From Actinomycetes bacterium (GTDB lineage: Bacteria > Actinomycetota > Actinomycetes > Nanopelagicales > Nanopelagicaceae), in the NCBI GenBank assembly GCA_025360085.1, contig JANYCW010000018.1:24334-88333 (forward strand): a stretch of 64,000 bases of DNA, given 5' to 3'. The notes beneath the pieces were generated by a model that was not told where the DNA came from, made no database searches, and saw only the letters and a list, made by a program, of their open reading frames with translations. The translations under genes were made by a program, and so were the position numbers. Below are positions 7,767 through 17,341 of this stretch, piece after piece. The number at the start of each line of letters is the position of its first letter. The stretch's first letter is position 1.

Positions 7767-10193
7767 ATGTCTAGAACTTCTCGGGTAACTTTGGATTCTG
7801 ATTTCACGTTAAATCTTGTGACGCCAACGGGATTTGCAAGTTTTCCCGCGACAATTCCAGGTTCGATCCATACGGACTTGATTGCTGCTGGCGTAATTAG
7901 TGATATTCGTACGAACGGGAATGAAATTGAGCAAGAGTGGATTAGAAATGCTGATAGTTCGTACAGAACGAATTTTGAAATCGCGAATGCGATGCGCCAC
8001 CAAGAATTAAATTTCTTAGGTCTGGATACTGTAGCGACGGTTTCGATTAATGGTCACGTTCGATTGGTGACGCAGAATATGCACCGTTCATATCAACTTG
8101 ACCTCGACGCGCCTGATACCAAGGAGATCAATCTTCGGATCGATTTTAAGGCACCTCTTCCCGAAGCACTCAAACGTGAAGTCGATTTAGGGGCTTTCCC
8201 AAATCCGTATGACATGCCCTATAACTACCTGAGGAAAATGGCGTGTAGTTTTGGTTGGGATTGGGGTCCAACCACAATTACCAGTGGTATTTGGCAACCA
8301 ATCGTTCTCACTTCATGGGAAGTGGGAATTATCGATTCAGTGACGGTTATAACGGATGTTATTGCTTCGATACCGCGTCTTAAAGTTACTACGTTAGGTC
8401 GCGGCAGTGCCCAAAGGATTTCTATTGCGCTGGGAAATGATGGTGAGGTCAGTTTTTCTACAACTTTAAATTCAACCGATATCTATGATTTACCAGGAGT
8501 CAATTTGTGGTATCCCCGCGGTTTTGGTGAACCAACTTTGTACCCAGTCATCATCTCCTTACACGCCGAAAATGGAGAGATTATCGACCAAGTAACGAGG
8601 CGGGTGGGATTTAGGTCGATATCTTTGGATCAAAGTAGTTTTGGAGCGCGCGAAATGTTTGCAGTTCAAGTTAACGGCGAGCGAATTTGGGCTAAGGGGG
8701 TCAATTGGATTCCAGATGACCCGTTCCCGCACCGAGTAACGCGGCAAAAGTATGCCGAGAAAATTGATGATCTTTTTTCACTCGGAGTTAATGCAATTCG
8801 AGTTTGGGGCGGGGGTATATATGAGTCCGATTTTTTTTATGATTTATGCGATGAAAAAGGGATTATTGTTTGGCAAGACTTCTTGTTTGCATGTGCTGCA
8901 TATCCTGAAAATCAAAGCTTTATCGAAGAAATTACACATGAGGCGAGCGAGGCAGTTACTCGCCTGTCACATCATGCAAGTTTAGTTTTGTGGTGTGGAG
9001 GAAATGAGTGCATTGAAGGTTTTCAGCATTGGGACTGGAAAAATCGACTCAACGGTAAATCTTGGGGCTCCTATTACTATTTTGACCTATTACCGAAAAT
9101 CCTCAATGAGATAGATGGCTCGCGTGCCTATATTCCTGGTTCACCTTTCTCAACTGTATGTGAAGATGTAAAGGATTTTGCTTCAGGCACCAACCATATA
9201 TGGGACGTATGGAATGAACGTGGATATCAGCGCTATGAAGAGTACTCACCATCCTTCGCCGCCGAATTTGGATACAACGGACCGGCTTCGTGGTCAACTT
9301 TAACAAAAGCAATTAATAGCACAACCTTGGACTCTGCAGATATTAAACTCGCGGCACACCAAAAAGCATTTAATGGAATGGAAAAAATCGCCGCAGGCTT
9401 GAGGCGAGAGTTCCAACCGCAGTTTACTTGCGGAGCCTCATGGTACTTTGCCGTGCAGTTAGTTCAAGCGCGCGCAGTCGAAATCGGTCTTAAACATTTT
9501 CGAAGTCAATTTGATACTTGTTCAGGTTCAATCCTCTGGCAGTACAACGATATGTGGCCTGCACTGAGCTGGTCGGTCTTAGATTCGTCGGGGGCTCGCA
9601 AACTCTCTTGGTATGCAATGCGCGAGGCCTATCGCCCACAGTTTCTTCATTTTTCGGGTACAGAACGCTCACTGGTCATTGTAAATGATTCGTCCGAAAC
9701 GTGGCATGACCAACTTGATGTAGTTTTTCTAGATGAGATGGGAAGAATTACCGAACGCACAATCGTTGACATCGAGGTGGCCCCAAGAGACAAAATGGAG
9801 TTTGAATTGAATGCGCTTTTTTCAACGCCACATGTTTTAACAAGTAATGGTTATCTTGTAGCTTCGTTAGGTGATATTCGTGTTGCTCGCAGAACCCTTG
9901 ACCAGTCAATCCAAAGAATTAATGCTTTCCAAGGTGATATTTGTGCAAGTACATCTGGGACAACGGTTCGAGTTCACCTTATGGCTCACGCTTATATTCA
10001 CGAGTTTTCGCTTCTTCCAGAGTTAGTGGCTCAAAAATTGACGCGAACGACGAGTCAGCGACTCTCTATTTTGCCGGGAGAAACGGTAAATCTTGAGATT
10101 TTTGCTACGGACGAAATTGAAGCAAGGCTGATTCAGGCCAGCATTAATCAAATATCGTGGAGTCTGAATAGACTGGTCACACCAGCAAAGTGA
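7767..10193 (+). CDS. Beta-mannosidase, glycoside hydrolase family 2
   Basis: An 808-residue cytoplasmic GH2 protein. The N-terminal jelly-roll sugar-binding domain begins with a PATIPGSIHTDLIAAG pattern typical of beta-mannosidases, followed by an Ig-like domain and the TIM barrel. The acid/base glutamate is in LVLWCGGNECIEG and the nucleophile glutamate in AAEFGYNG. It would release mannose from the non-reducing ends of manno-oligosaccharides. There is no signal peptide. A TAGACT box ends 6 bases before ATG 7767. No sugar transporter or other glycosidase lies nearby. Confidence 0.88.
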   Translation: MSRTSRVTLDSDFTLNLVTPTGFASFPATIPGSIHTDLIAAGVISDIRTNGNEIEQEWIRNADSSYRTNFEIANAMRHQELNFLGLDTVATVSINGHVRLVTQNMHRSYQLDLDAPDTKEINLRIDFKAPLPEALKREVDLGAFPNPYDMPYNYLRKMACSFGWDWGPTTITSGIWQPIVLTSWEVGIIDSVTVITDVIASIPRLKVTTLGRGSAQRISIALGNDGEVSFSTTLNSTDIYDLPGVNLWYPRGFGEPTLYPVIISLHAENGEIIDQVTRRVGFRSISLDQSSFGAREMFAVQVNGERIWAKGVNWIPDDPFPHRVTRQKYAEKIDDLFSLGVNAIRVWGGGIYESDFFYDLCDEKGIIVWQDFLFACAAYPENQSFIEEITHEASEAVTRLSHHASLVLWCGGNECIEGFQHWDWKNRLNGKSWGSYYYFDLLPKILNEIDGSRAYIPGSPFSTVCEDVKDFASGTNHIWDVWNERGYQRYEEYSPSFAAEFGYNGPASWSTLTKAINSTTLDSADIKLAAHQKAFNGMEKIAAGLRREFQPQFTCGASWYFAVQLVQARAVEIGLKHFRSQFDTCSGSILWQYNDMWPALSWSVLDSSGARKLSWYAMREAYRPQFLHFSGTERSLVIVNDSSETWHDQLDVVFLDEMGRITERTIVDIEVAPRDKMEFELNALFSTPHVLTSNGYLVASLGDIRVARRTLDQSIQRINAFQGDICASTSGTTVRVHLMAHAYIHEFSLLPELVAQKLTRTTSQRLSILPGETVNLEIFATDEIEARLIQASINQISWSLNRLVTPAK

Positions 10194-10216
10194 AAAAACC
10201 AAGGTGAGGGGTAGAA

Positions 10217-10588
10217 GTGGCTATCACAAAGAAGGTTGCAGTGAAAAAGGAAGTAGTCAAAAAGACACCCTTAGCAGTAGTTGCACACTCTGGGGTCGAT
10301 TGGCGATCGCTTTATTTGTATGCCGTTTGTCTCATTACTCTTCTTGTCGTTTTATTTTCAGTCGTGAGTTTAGTTAATGGCTTAGTTAATGTAATTTTTC
10401 CTGATCCTACGTATGTTGATATGTATGCACCAGTTGGTGCAACGAAAGCATCCGCGGCAGCTATAGCCGCCCAAGATGCGGCAAGCCAAAGGCGTGCACT
10501 CAAGGGCATGTTCACTGCATTTACTACAATCGCTATCGCCGCCCCGTTATATCTCTATCACTGGCGTGAAACTAAGCGAGCTCGTTAA
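10217..10588 (+). CDS. Small two-helix membrane protein of unknown function
   Basis: A 123-residue protein from GTG 10217, with a purine-rich AGGTGAGG site upstream. It has a basic, lysine-rich N-terminus, a first membrane helix around residues 34-58 ([18 protein letters not shown]), an Ala-rich loop, and a second helix around 95-113. It overlaps the convergent trhO gene by 4 bases. I recognise no family; actinobacterial proteins of this shape are common and uncharacterised. Confidence 0.65.
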   Translation: MAITKKVAVKKEVVKKTPLAVVAHSGVDWRSLYLYAVCLITLLVVLFSVVSLVNGLVNVIFPDPTYVDMYAPVGATKASAAAIAAQDAASQRRALKGMFTAFTTIAIAAPLYLYHWRETKRAR

Positions 10589-11493
10589 CCGATAAGTTCG
10601 CGGTTACGTTTAATTTCGCGATCATGTTTGCACGGCCGATTTACATGTGATTCGTAACATGGATCGCAAAGCAAAACCAATTGATGACACTCGGCCTTTT
10701 GACAGTTTCTAAACTCCTTAGTTGGGCCGTTGCAATGTGCGCATGTGCCGATTAACTTAGTGTGATCGCTAAAATCAATAGTTAAACGATCATCAAATGT
10801 ATAGAGTGAGCCTTCCCAAAGACCATCATCGCCAAAAACGTTGCCGTAGCGAACTATGCCACCCTGTATTTGATAGACCTCTTGAAAGCCGCGATTTTTC
10901 ATAACTACCGATAATATCTCACATCGAATTCCGCCAGTACAATAGGTAACAATCGCTTTGTCTTTCATATAATCGTATTTGCCACTCTCAATCTCCTTAA
11001 CAAAGTCATGGGTGGTTGTTACATCGGGAATCACAGCATTTTTGAACTTTCCGATTTTTGCTTCGAAAGCATTTCGACCATCAAAGAAAACGACATCTTT
11101 GCCACGCTCTTCAACTAACGCGTTAACTTCCTCTGGACGCAGGTGGACTCCGCCTCCAATAACACCATTTTCATCGACTCTGATTTCACCAGGATTTCCA
11201 AAGGCGACCAACTCATCTCTGACTTTAATCTGCAATCGTGGAAAGTCATTTCCAGTGCCTTCAGACCATTTGAAATCAATCTTATTAAATCCGGGATATT
11301 GACGCGTATTTTTGATATATTTCTTAACGTCTTCCATCTCACCACCAAGAGTGCCGTTGATCCCATGAGGGGATATGAGAATGCGTCCTTTTATTTGGAG
11401 CGACTCACATAGAGTTTTCTGCCATAATTTAACGGCTTGTGGATCTGATATTGGTACAAAACCATAGTAAAGAATTACTTTATTGAAGTTCAT
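10585..11493 (-). CDS. trhO: tRNA uridine(34) hydroxylase TrhO (rhodanese-like, UPF0176)
   Basis: A 302-residue protein starting at [12 protein letters not shown]; the frame is open further upstream into the phosphatase gene, but this ATG matches the family's usual start. It has an acylphosphatase-like N-terminal domain, a rhodanese domain with the cysteine in YCTGGIRCE, and a Cys-rich C-terminus (CAHC, CxxxxC pairs). TrhO hydroxylates U34 of certain tRNAs, the first step to (c)mo5U. Here it is the last gene of a minus-strand run with the phosphatase, homocysteine methyltransferase and PF13769 genes. Confidence 0.88.
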   Translation of the reverse strand: MNFNKVILYYGFVPISDPQAVKLWQKTLCESLQIKGRILISPHGINGTLGGEMEDVKKYIKNTRQYPGFNKIDFKWSEGTGNDFPRLQIKVRDELVAFGNPGEIRVDENGVIGGGVHLRPEEVNALVEERGKDVVFFDGRNAFEAKIGKFKNAVIPDVTTTHDFVKEIESGKYDYMKDKAIVTYCTGGIRCEILSVVMKNRGFQEVYQIQGGIVRYGNVFGDDGLWEGSLYTFDDRLTIDFSDHTKLIGTCAHCNGPTKEFRNCQKAECHQLVLLCDPCYESHVNRPCKHDREIKRNRELIG

Positions 11494-11495
11494 TT

Positions 11496-12296
11496 CTATT
11501 GTGCCCGTTCTGCCAGTAACAATGGAGTCAGTTTCTCTGGTCCAAAATCTTTTGGCCAACAAGGGTTTGGTCTACCAAAACCCTGCGCGATGACAAATGA
11601 GGCGCACTCTTTTGGGCTATCTCCACCGTGCCCGCCAGCATCTAAGTGTCCGTGATCAGTAGTTATCACGACTAACCAAGGCTCAGCATTGCTTGCCCGA
11701 TCTCCGACGGCCTTGAGTAAATTTTGCAGGTACGAATCGATTCGGGTAATTGCGCGCTTGTATTCATCGCCAAGTGCGCCAAATACATGACCTGCCTCAT
11801 CAACACCACAGAAATATACGAATGAAACATCAGGGCCATGTTGATTAATGGCATATAAAGTTGCGGCAAAAATCTCCCCATCGATAACGCTATATCCATA
11901 GGTCTCGCCATCTCGAACAATGACACGGTGACGCAGTGCCTTTTGTTGTTCGCGGCGCTCATGAATAATGGGACCATGTCCAGCAGGATCGACTAATGGT
12001 GGCCAACCGGCGGCGGCAAAAGTTGTTGTGCTTTGGTCTTGAAAATATGCAAGGGATAATAAGTCGGGGCGATGCAATAAATTGTGACCATTGAAGGAAT
12101 TATCTCGCACACCGTGTTGCTCATGCGTTGAACCCGTCAATAATGTTGACCAACTTGGCCCTGACCACGTTGGAGCCTGCATCGTGAGTTCGGAGAAAAA
12201 AGCGGAATCTTTAAGCCCTGCAATCGTTGGTGAAGACTCAACCGCCGATTCAAGATTGAGGCCATCGATTCCGATGACAAGAATCTTGCTCTTCAT
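11496..12296 (-). CDS. Alkaline-phosphatase superfamily phosphodiesterase/pyrophosphatase
   Basis: A 266-residue soluble protein of the type I phosphodiesterase/nucleotide pyrophosphatase superfamily. Metal-binding and active-site elements are visible: IGIDGLN near the start, the nucleophile region [23 protein letters not shown], and [14 protein letters not shown] with paired His/Asp ligands. There is no signal peptide, unlike many relatives. It sits directly downstream of the homocysteine methyltransferase-like gene (stop and start adjacent), so it is in that operon. Substrate unknown. Confidence 0.8.
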   Translation of the reverse strand: MKSKILVIGIDGLNLESAVESSPTIAGLKDSAFFSELTMQAPTWSGPSWSTLLTGSTHEQHGVRDNSFNGHNLLHRPDLLSLAYFQDQSTTTFAAAGWPPLVDPAGHGPIIHERREQQKALRHRVIVRDGETYGYSVIDGEIFAATLYAINQHGPDVSFVYFCGVDEAGHVFGALGDEYKRAITRIDSYLQNLLKAVGDRASNAEPWLVVITTDHGHLDAGGHGGDSPKECASFVIAQGFGRPNPCWPKDFGPEKLTPLLLAERAQ

Positions 12297-13175
12297 CTAT
12301 TCAAGTGCGGCGGCGATAGCGGCGGTATGTGCAGGGGAAGATCCGCAACATGAACCAACGATATTAACTCCCATTGCTTTCATCTTCGTTGCATACTTTG
12401 CCATCTCCTCGGGAGTGCCATCATAAATAAACTCATCGCCATGAAGTTTAGGCAGTCCCGCATTTGACTGCATAATAATAAAGACACCATCGGGGCGAGC
12501 ATTCACCATTTCTTGCGCAATCACTTGCATCTCATCGGTTCCACGGCCGCAGTTAGCCCCGATAATTCGAACACCGAGGGCGGCTAAATGCGTCACTGCC
12601 AATCCTGGCTTAACACCCATCATTGTTCGCAAATTTGTATCAAAACTCATCGTTGCAATAATCGGTAGACCGGGTGCAACTTCTTTAGCAGCATTGACCG
12701 CAGCCTCAACCTCACCCAAATCAGACATTGTCTCAATAAGAATTGCATCTACGCCGCCTGCTACCAATCCGCGGATTTGCTCGGCAAAGAGAGCTTGTCC
12801 GCTTTCTAGTGTCATTGTCCCCATCGGATCCATTAAATCTCCCGAAGGTCCGATATCACCCATAACAAAACAGCCAGGATGTCTATCGGCAACGGCACGT
12901 GCAATCTGAGCACCAGCTTTATTGAGTTCGAATACACGATCTTGCAGACCATGCATGGCAAGTCGACCGTGTGTGCCACCAAAAGTGTTCGTTGTTATAA
13001 AATGGGCTCCCGCTGCAGCATATGCTTCAAGGACCGCTTCGATTTCTTCGGGCTTTTCAACGTTCCATAACTCGGGAGCGCCGCCATCTGTGAGTCCGCG
13101 ATCTTGCAACATAGTCCCCATTGCGCCATCGGATGCAAGCGTAGCTTGCGAGAGAGCTTCATAGATTTTTGACAT
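12297..13175 (-). CDS. Homocysteine S-methyltransferase family protein (betaine- or methylcobalamin-type)
   Basis: A 292-residue zinc-dependent methyltransferase (PF02574). The N-terminal DGAMGTMLQDRG, the ETMSDLGE segment, and zinc ligands in GANCGRG and GSCCGSSP are all present. The family includes betaine-homocysteine methyltransferase and the substrate domain of MetH. There is no B12 domain fused. Given the glycine betaine pathway 20 kb away, a role in methyl transfer from betaine or a methyl-corrinoid is plausible but unproved. It is preceded by a PF13769 gene (1-base overlap) and followed by a phosphatase gene. Confidence 0.82.
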   Translation of the reverse strand: MSKIYEALSQATLASDGAMGTMLQDRGLTDGGAPELWNVEKPEEIEAVLEAYAAAGAHFITTNTFGGTHGRLAMHGLQDRVFELNKAGAQIARAVADRHPGCFVMGDIGPSGDLMDPMGTMTLESGQALFAEQIRGLVAGGVDAILIETMSDLGEVEAAVNAAKEVAPGLPIIATMSFDTNLRTMMGVKPGLAVTHLAALGVRIIGANCGRGTDEMQVIAQEMVNARPDGVFIIMQSNAGLPKLHGDEFIYDGTPEEMAKYATKMKAMGVNIVGSCCGSSPAHTAAIAAALE

Positions 13176-13471
13176 TATTTTTCTCCTAAGTTTTTAAGAA
13201 GTTGATCTAATTTTTCAACGCTTAATTCTTCTTCTAGCTCGGTTACAATTCGAAGTGCGCAATCACTTGGGGAATCACTGGCTTGAACCCATGGGTCGCG
13301 ATTCCAACCGGCAGAATAAGAATCGGCATCAATATCGCCCAAGCGCATAGCGCTTTCATCGATTGCCTCCTGAAATCTAGAGGCAAGCATGAGCTTTATT
13401 GTGGTTTGACCTTCACGTGCAATAACCATGGATGGAATCTCGCGCCAACGCATGATTTGGTATTCACTCAT
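13175..13471 (-). CDS. PF13769 'virulence factor' domain protein
   Basis: A 98-residue soluble protein with the pattern RWREIPSMVIAREG, RFQEAIDESAMRLG and a WNRDPW segment, which I recognise as the small 'virulence factor' domain PF13769. The name is historical; from memory of other genomes, in alphaproteobacteria this gene is often beside MetF and methyl-THF:corrinoid methyltransferase genes. Here it begins the operon with a homocysteine methyltransferase. A TAGAAT box ends 7 bases before the ATG. The function is unknown; context points to one-carbon or methyl metabolism. Confidence 0.72.
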   Translation of the reverse strand: MSEYQIMRWREIPSMVIAREGQTTIKLMLASRFQEAIDESAMRLGDIDADSYSAGWNRDPWVQASDSPSDCALRIVTELEEELSVEKLDQLLKNLGEK

Positions 13472-13533
13472 GCCTCTAATTCTACATGGCGCGCTCGTGG
13501 CAATTTACTCACAAAAGTCGTAGCCTTAAGCGC

Positions 13534-13992
13534 ATGATTAATCTGCATTCAATAGATATCTGGCAACAATTCACGGTAATTATCGATGCCATTATCGCCG
13601 CCTTTTGTGGTTCACTGATTGGCTGGGAGCGCGATCGTGCCGGCAAATCTGCTGGACCCCGAACAATGGCGCTGGTTGGTTCGGCATCAGCGGCAATCGT
13701 TGCAATCGGCGCGGTCCTGGATGTTCAATCGCGGTATGGAGATCCAACCCGCGCCTTACATGCCGTCATTACCGGCATCGGTTTTCTTGGGGCAGGTTTA
13801 ATATTTACTGACAAGAAAGCAACGGGAATTCAAGGTGTTACAACGGCGGCAACGGTTTTTTCAACCGCTGCAGTTGGTGTAGCAGTTGGGTTAGGATTTC
13901 AAGTGGTCGGCATAGGATTGACCGTCGTTATTCTTGTAATCTTGCGTTCAACTCATGTTCTTGTAAAGTCGCTTAATCGTGGAGGGGTTTAA
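13534..13992 (+). CDS. MgtC/SapB family membrane protein
   Basis: A 152-residue membrane protein with the conserved first half of MgtC: GSLIGWERDRAGKSAGPRTMALVG, then GIGFLGAGLIF and GVTTAATVFSTAAVG. Four to five membrane helices are predicted by eye. MgtC proteins modulate ATP synthase or magnesium-limitation responses in some pathogens; the role here is unknown. I start at ATG 13534 rather than 13486, because TAGCCT ends 7 bases before it and the earlier codons overlap the promoter of the divergent gene. Confidence 0.82.
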   Translation: MINLHSIDIWQQFTVIIDAIIAAFCGSLIGWERDRAGKSAGPRTMALVGSASAAIVAIGAVLDVQSRYGDPTRALHAVITGIGFLGAGLIFTDKKATGIQGVTTAATVFSTAAVGVAVGLGFQVVGIGLTVVILVILRSTHVLVKSLNRGGV

Positions 13993-15545
13993 CGCTTATT
14001 AATTTTTAAAATCACGTTTCTATCCGTTGGTCGTCCACACCACCAGTTAATATCGTGGCTTGCACCGAGTTCGGGTCTTTTCTGCCAAATGTTTGCACTT
14101 AGCGCTCGTGATAACGCGGCTATCTCAAGCGGTGTCGTAGCATCACCGTAGTTTGCACCACCCGCATGATCTACGATACTGAGTCCGAAGTACATATCTC
14201 CAACTTCATCGCGAACAATTTCGATAGTTCGTGACTGTTGTGGCCAATCGGCATGTGAGGCGGTTTCAATCTGCCAGAAGCCGCGAACTTCTTCCTCTGG
14301 TCCAATCCACTTTATGTGATGACGGTGTTCGTGTCCGGCAATCCAAGCGATAACGCGTGGATACTTGAGCAACATTTCCTCAATCTCTTCGACGCACACA
14401 CGTCGGCCGTAAGGTGCGTAACTATTAAACATTTTGCTTAATGGGTGATGCGATGCAAGAACTATTGGTCGGTCGGCAGTTGAAACTTCCTGTTCAAGCC
14501 ATTCGAACTGCGCTTCATCAAGAGATCCCTGCCAACCACCATAGTGATTGACACTGTCTATAACGATGAGTTTCACGCCACCGATAAATGTTGAGTAGTA
14601 CATGTTTTTTTCTTCGACATTGTTAGCACTAAATCCATGTCCTTTTGGCAATCCGGATGAGGCAAGATGCATTGCGGCGAATTCACCGCGCTGTACGGCA
14701 CGGCGCGCGAGATCGGCAGTAACGTTAGTAAATGGCGCATCAAATGCATGCGGATAACTCGCCGGTCCAATCTCTTGAAAACTGGTTAAAACTTCGGCAA
14801 GAGTTACATTTGTGGGCAGGCCTGTGTATCTCTTATTCGAAGTCATTTCCGAATCTATGTGAGGTTCGGGTGCAACCGTGCCTTGCAAGAGAGCATCATG
14901 ATTGCCATGCACCGCAAACCAAGGAAATTTAAGACCACTTGCTTTAAAGGGCTGGCGACAATTGTTTAAAAGATTTGGCACAACCGGAAAACCATATTTA
15001 GCACGTGCGTCATCATCTTCTTTTCCAGCGGGCGTACCGTGTGGATGCCAATACCGTGTGTCGTAATGATCGGCGCCATCATCTATGACGCCTTCATATC
15101 TTTCAAAGTCACCGGAATCGGGGTGAATATCAAGGCCATCTAAGAGCGCCAAATACCACGAAACTTCATTCACCTGTGCGTTATCGGTCGTATCTCCGGT
15201 AATTATTGCGCCGTGAATTGGAAGGCCAGAAAGTGGACCCGTGGTAATCATATTGAGCGATTGAATCATCGCCTCCACAACATGTGGTGACAACATCGAA
15301 TGGGGTCTATATGTACCGATAGTGCCGACTTTTTCACGAATGGGACTGTCTGGGTCGGCCCAACGATCTAAATACTCAGGGCGCGTTGGTGATTGGGCAT
15401 CACAGACATGTAAATCAGATAGGTGGTGCATGAGAAGAAGGGGAGTGCTTTGACTGGGAAAGTTATGGCCGACATGGAGTTCATCAACGCTCTCTATGAC
15501 ATCGCCCCAACCTAACGAATTGGGCTCACCCCGGGTGTATCCCAT
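13989..15545 (-). CDS. Metallophosphoesterase, TIGR03767-like
   Basis: A 518-residue calcineurin-like phosphoesterase. Metal ligands are visible in LSDLHVCDAQ, ITGDTTDN, VHGNHD, ASHHPLS and IAGHEHRH. The long insertion and the start GYTRGEPNSLGWG suggest the actinobacterial TIGR03767 group. There is no signal peptide. I start at ATG 15545, since TAGAAT ends 7 bases upstream; a TTG six codons earlier is less likely. It overlaps mgtC-like by 4 bases (convergent) and is divergent from mobA. Substrate unknown. Confidence 0.82.
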   Translation of the reverse strand: MGYTRGEPNSLGWGDVIESVDELHVGHNFPSQSTPLLLMHHLSDLHVCDAQSPTRPEYLDRWADPDSPIREKVGTIGTYRPHSMLSPHVVEAMIQSLNMITTGPLSGLPIHGAIITGDTTDNAQVNEVSWYLALLDGLDIHPDSGDFERYEGVIDDGADHYDTRYWHPHGTPAGKEDDDARAKYGFPVVPNLLNNCRQPFKASGLKFPWFAVHGNHDALLQGTVAPEPHIDSEMTSNKRYTGLPTNVTLAEVLTSFQEIGPASYPHAFDAPFTNVTADLARRAVQRGEFAAMHLASSGLPKGHGFSANNVEEKNMYYSTFIGGVKLIVIDSVNHYGGWQGSLDEAQFEWLEQEVSTADRPIVLASHHPLSKMFNSYAPYGRRVCVEEIEEMLLKYPRVIAWIAGHEHRHHIKWIGPEEEVRGFWQIETASHADWPQQSRTIEIVRDEVGDMYFGLSIVDHAGGANYGDATTPLEIAALSRALSANIWQKRPELGASHDINWWCGRPTDRNVILKINKR

Positions 15546-15563
15546 AGTCAGTATTCTAACCAA
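15546..15563. promoter_or_regulatory. Overlapping divergent leaderless promoters (metallophosphoesterase / mobA)
   Basis: The 18 bases between the two start codons hold TATTCTA at 15552-15558. Read on plus, TATTCT ends 6 bases before the mobA ATG; read on minus, TAGAAT ends 7 bases before the phosphoesterase ATG. One 7-base box can therefore act as the -10 in both directions. The distances match the leaderless rule seen across the window. Confidence 0.6.
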
Positions 15564-16166
15564 ATGGAAAGCAAAAGTGCGAGCATCATTATTTTAAGTG
15601 GTGGGACAAGTGTGCGTTTTGGTTCTGATAAGTCTTTAGCTCTCATCGAAGGCAAGAGTTTAATTTCACGAATTCTTTCGGCGATACCTTTAGATTTTGA
15701 AATAATCATTGTCGGGCCTGATCCGCAGATGGAAAATGTTAGTTACTGTTGTGTCCAAGAAACTCCACTTCATGGTGGACCCGTGGCTGGAATAAAAGCC
15801 GGCCTTACTATGTGTACTAATGAAATCGTGGCTCTGATAGCGACCGATATGCCCTTTGCAACTGCTCGAATTGTTAACTTATTTAACTCAATGACTTCTT
15901 CCGATGAGTGCGTTATGTATGTCGATGATGCGGGCATAAAACAACCATTGGCCGCGGTTTACCGAGTTGACGCGCTTGAAAAGGCGCTCCTTGATATGGG
16001 CGCAGTCACCGGAAAATCAATGCGAGAACTGATTTCTTATTTAGAAGTTCAAGTGGTTTCAATGACTCACGAGGTGGCACAAGCGCTCATGGACATTGAT
16101 ACTCCCGCAGATCTTGCGCGCGCAATCGCTTATTCCAGCGCTTTATCGGATAATTTACGTTTATGA
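15564..16166 (+). CDS. mobA: Molybdenum cofactor guanylyltransferase
   Basis: A 200-residue nucleotidyltransferase with the MobA signature LSGGTSVRFGSDKSLALIEG and the ATDMPFA metal-binding motif. MobA attaches GMP to Mo-molybdopterin to make the bis-MGD cofactor used by DMSO-reductase-family enzymes such as the formate dehydrogenase encoded at 28.3-31.3 kb. It is the first gene of a plus-strand operon, overlapping moeA by 4 bases. Expression appears leaderless. Confidence 0.88.
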   Translation: MESKSASIIILSGGTSVRFGSDKSLALIEGKSLISRILSAIPLDFEIIIVGPDPQMENVSYCCVQETPLHGGPVAGIKAGLTMCTNEIVALIATDMPFATARIVNLFNSMTSSDECVMYVDDAGIKQPLAAVYRVDALEKALLDMGAVTGKSMRELISYLEVQVVSMTHEVAQALMDIDTPADLARAIAYSSALSDNLRL

Positions 16167-17323
16167 GTGCATTAATTGAAGGTAGTTGGGATGCCGCCCG
16201 CGCAATTGCCCAGAAAGCATTTAGCAGACTCCCCTTTGAAGCCTTAGATATCAATCACGGTATTGACCGAACTCTGGCAAGTGATGCCAAAGCAATGTGC
16301 GACTTGCCGACATATGCAACATCTGCAATGGATGGATATGCCGTTTCAGGGCAAGGTCCATGGAAAATTATTGGTGAAGTTAAAGCCGGCTTACCATTGA
16401 AAGAGAAATTAACTGCAGGAACTGCCGTTGGGATTGCTACTGGCGCAGTAGTGCCTACTGGAACTCTTGGGATTATTCGATGGGAACTAGCTAGTGTGCA
16501 TGATGCTCTACTTGAAGGTACGGTTTTTGAAAATCAAGAAATTCGTCCTGCGGCGCATGAGTGCAAAGCGGGGGATGTATTGATTGTCGCCGGCACGAAA
16601 TTAAATCCAGCGATGATTGGACTACTTGCCGCCGCCGGTTTAGATCAACTAAATATTGTCAGAAAGCCGAAAGTTGCCATTCTTCTCTTAGGGGATGAGA
16701 TTCAATTAAATGGGATACCAAGTGATGGGTTAGTTCGTGATGCGCTTGGCCCACAGTTACCCGGGTGGCTAAGCACAATGGGCTGCGTGGTTGTTAGTAC
16801 GCAATACATCTCCGATGAACTCTCATTCGTAGTCAATGCCCTTAATGAATCTTTGAAAATTGCTGACATTGTTATCACTACTGGAGGAACTGCCCAAGGC
16901 CCACGCGATTATTTACATGATGCATTAAGTGAAATTGATGCGCACATATTGGTAGATACCGTGGCAGTTCGCCCAGGTCACCCCATGTTATTGGCGCGCA
17001 CCAAAGACAAAGCCATTCTTGGCCTACCAGGTAATCCGCAATCGGCAATCGTTGCCTTAATCTCACTCGGTGGCCCTGTCATTAACTCGATGCTCGGGCA
17101 AGAAGTGCAAGAACTACCGAAGGTTATGACGAGAGATGAACTCACCGCACCGCAAGATTTCACCCGCCTAATAATTGGAAATTTAATAGACAATGAATTT
17201 GTTATGGCACCTTATTTAGGTTCGGCGATGCTGCGGGGTTTAGCGCACTCAACTGGCTTTGCTGTGGTGGCAAAAAACCTTACAGCAGCAGGAGACTCTG
17301 TACGTTGGCTTTCACTACCTTAA
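16163..17323 (+). CDS. moeA: Molybdopterin molybdenumtransferase MoeA
   Basis: A 386-residue protein with the MoeA N-terminal AMDGYAV motif, the ATGAVVPTG loop, the central MoCF-binding TTGGTAQGPRDY motif and RPGHPMLLAR plus LGLPGNPQSA. It inserts molybdenum into adenylylated molybdopterin. Slightly shorter than E. coli MoeA (411) but all motifs are present. Overlaps mobA; moaC follows after 18 bases with its own possible leaderless promoter. Confidence 0.9.
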   Translation: MSALIEGSWDAARAIAQKAFSRLPFEALDINHGIDRTLASDAKAMCDLPTYATSAMDGYAVSGQGPWKIIGEVKAGLPLKEKLTAGTAVGIATGAVVPTGTLGIIRWELASVHDALLEGTVFENQEIRPAAHECKAGDVLIVAGTKLNPAMIGLLAAAGLDQLNIVRKPKVAILLLGDEIQLNGIPSDGLVRDALGPQLPGWLSTMGCVVVSTQYISDELSFVVNALNESLKIADIVITTGGTAQGPRDYLHDALSEIDAHILVDTVAVRPGHPMLLARTKDKAILGLPGNPQSAIVALISLGGPVINSMLGQEVQELPKVMTRDELTAPQDFTRLIIGNLIDNEFVMAPYLGSAMLRGLAHSTGFAVVAKNLTAAGDSVRWLSLP

Positions 17324-17341
17324 CGAATTAGACTCAATGGT

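Noticed and set aside
11494..11562. Longer N-terminus for TrhO
   Set aside because: The extra codons overlap the upstream phosphatase gene, and [12 protein letters not shown] is the usual family start.
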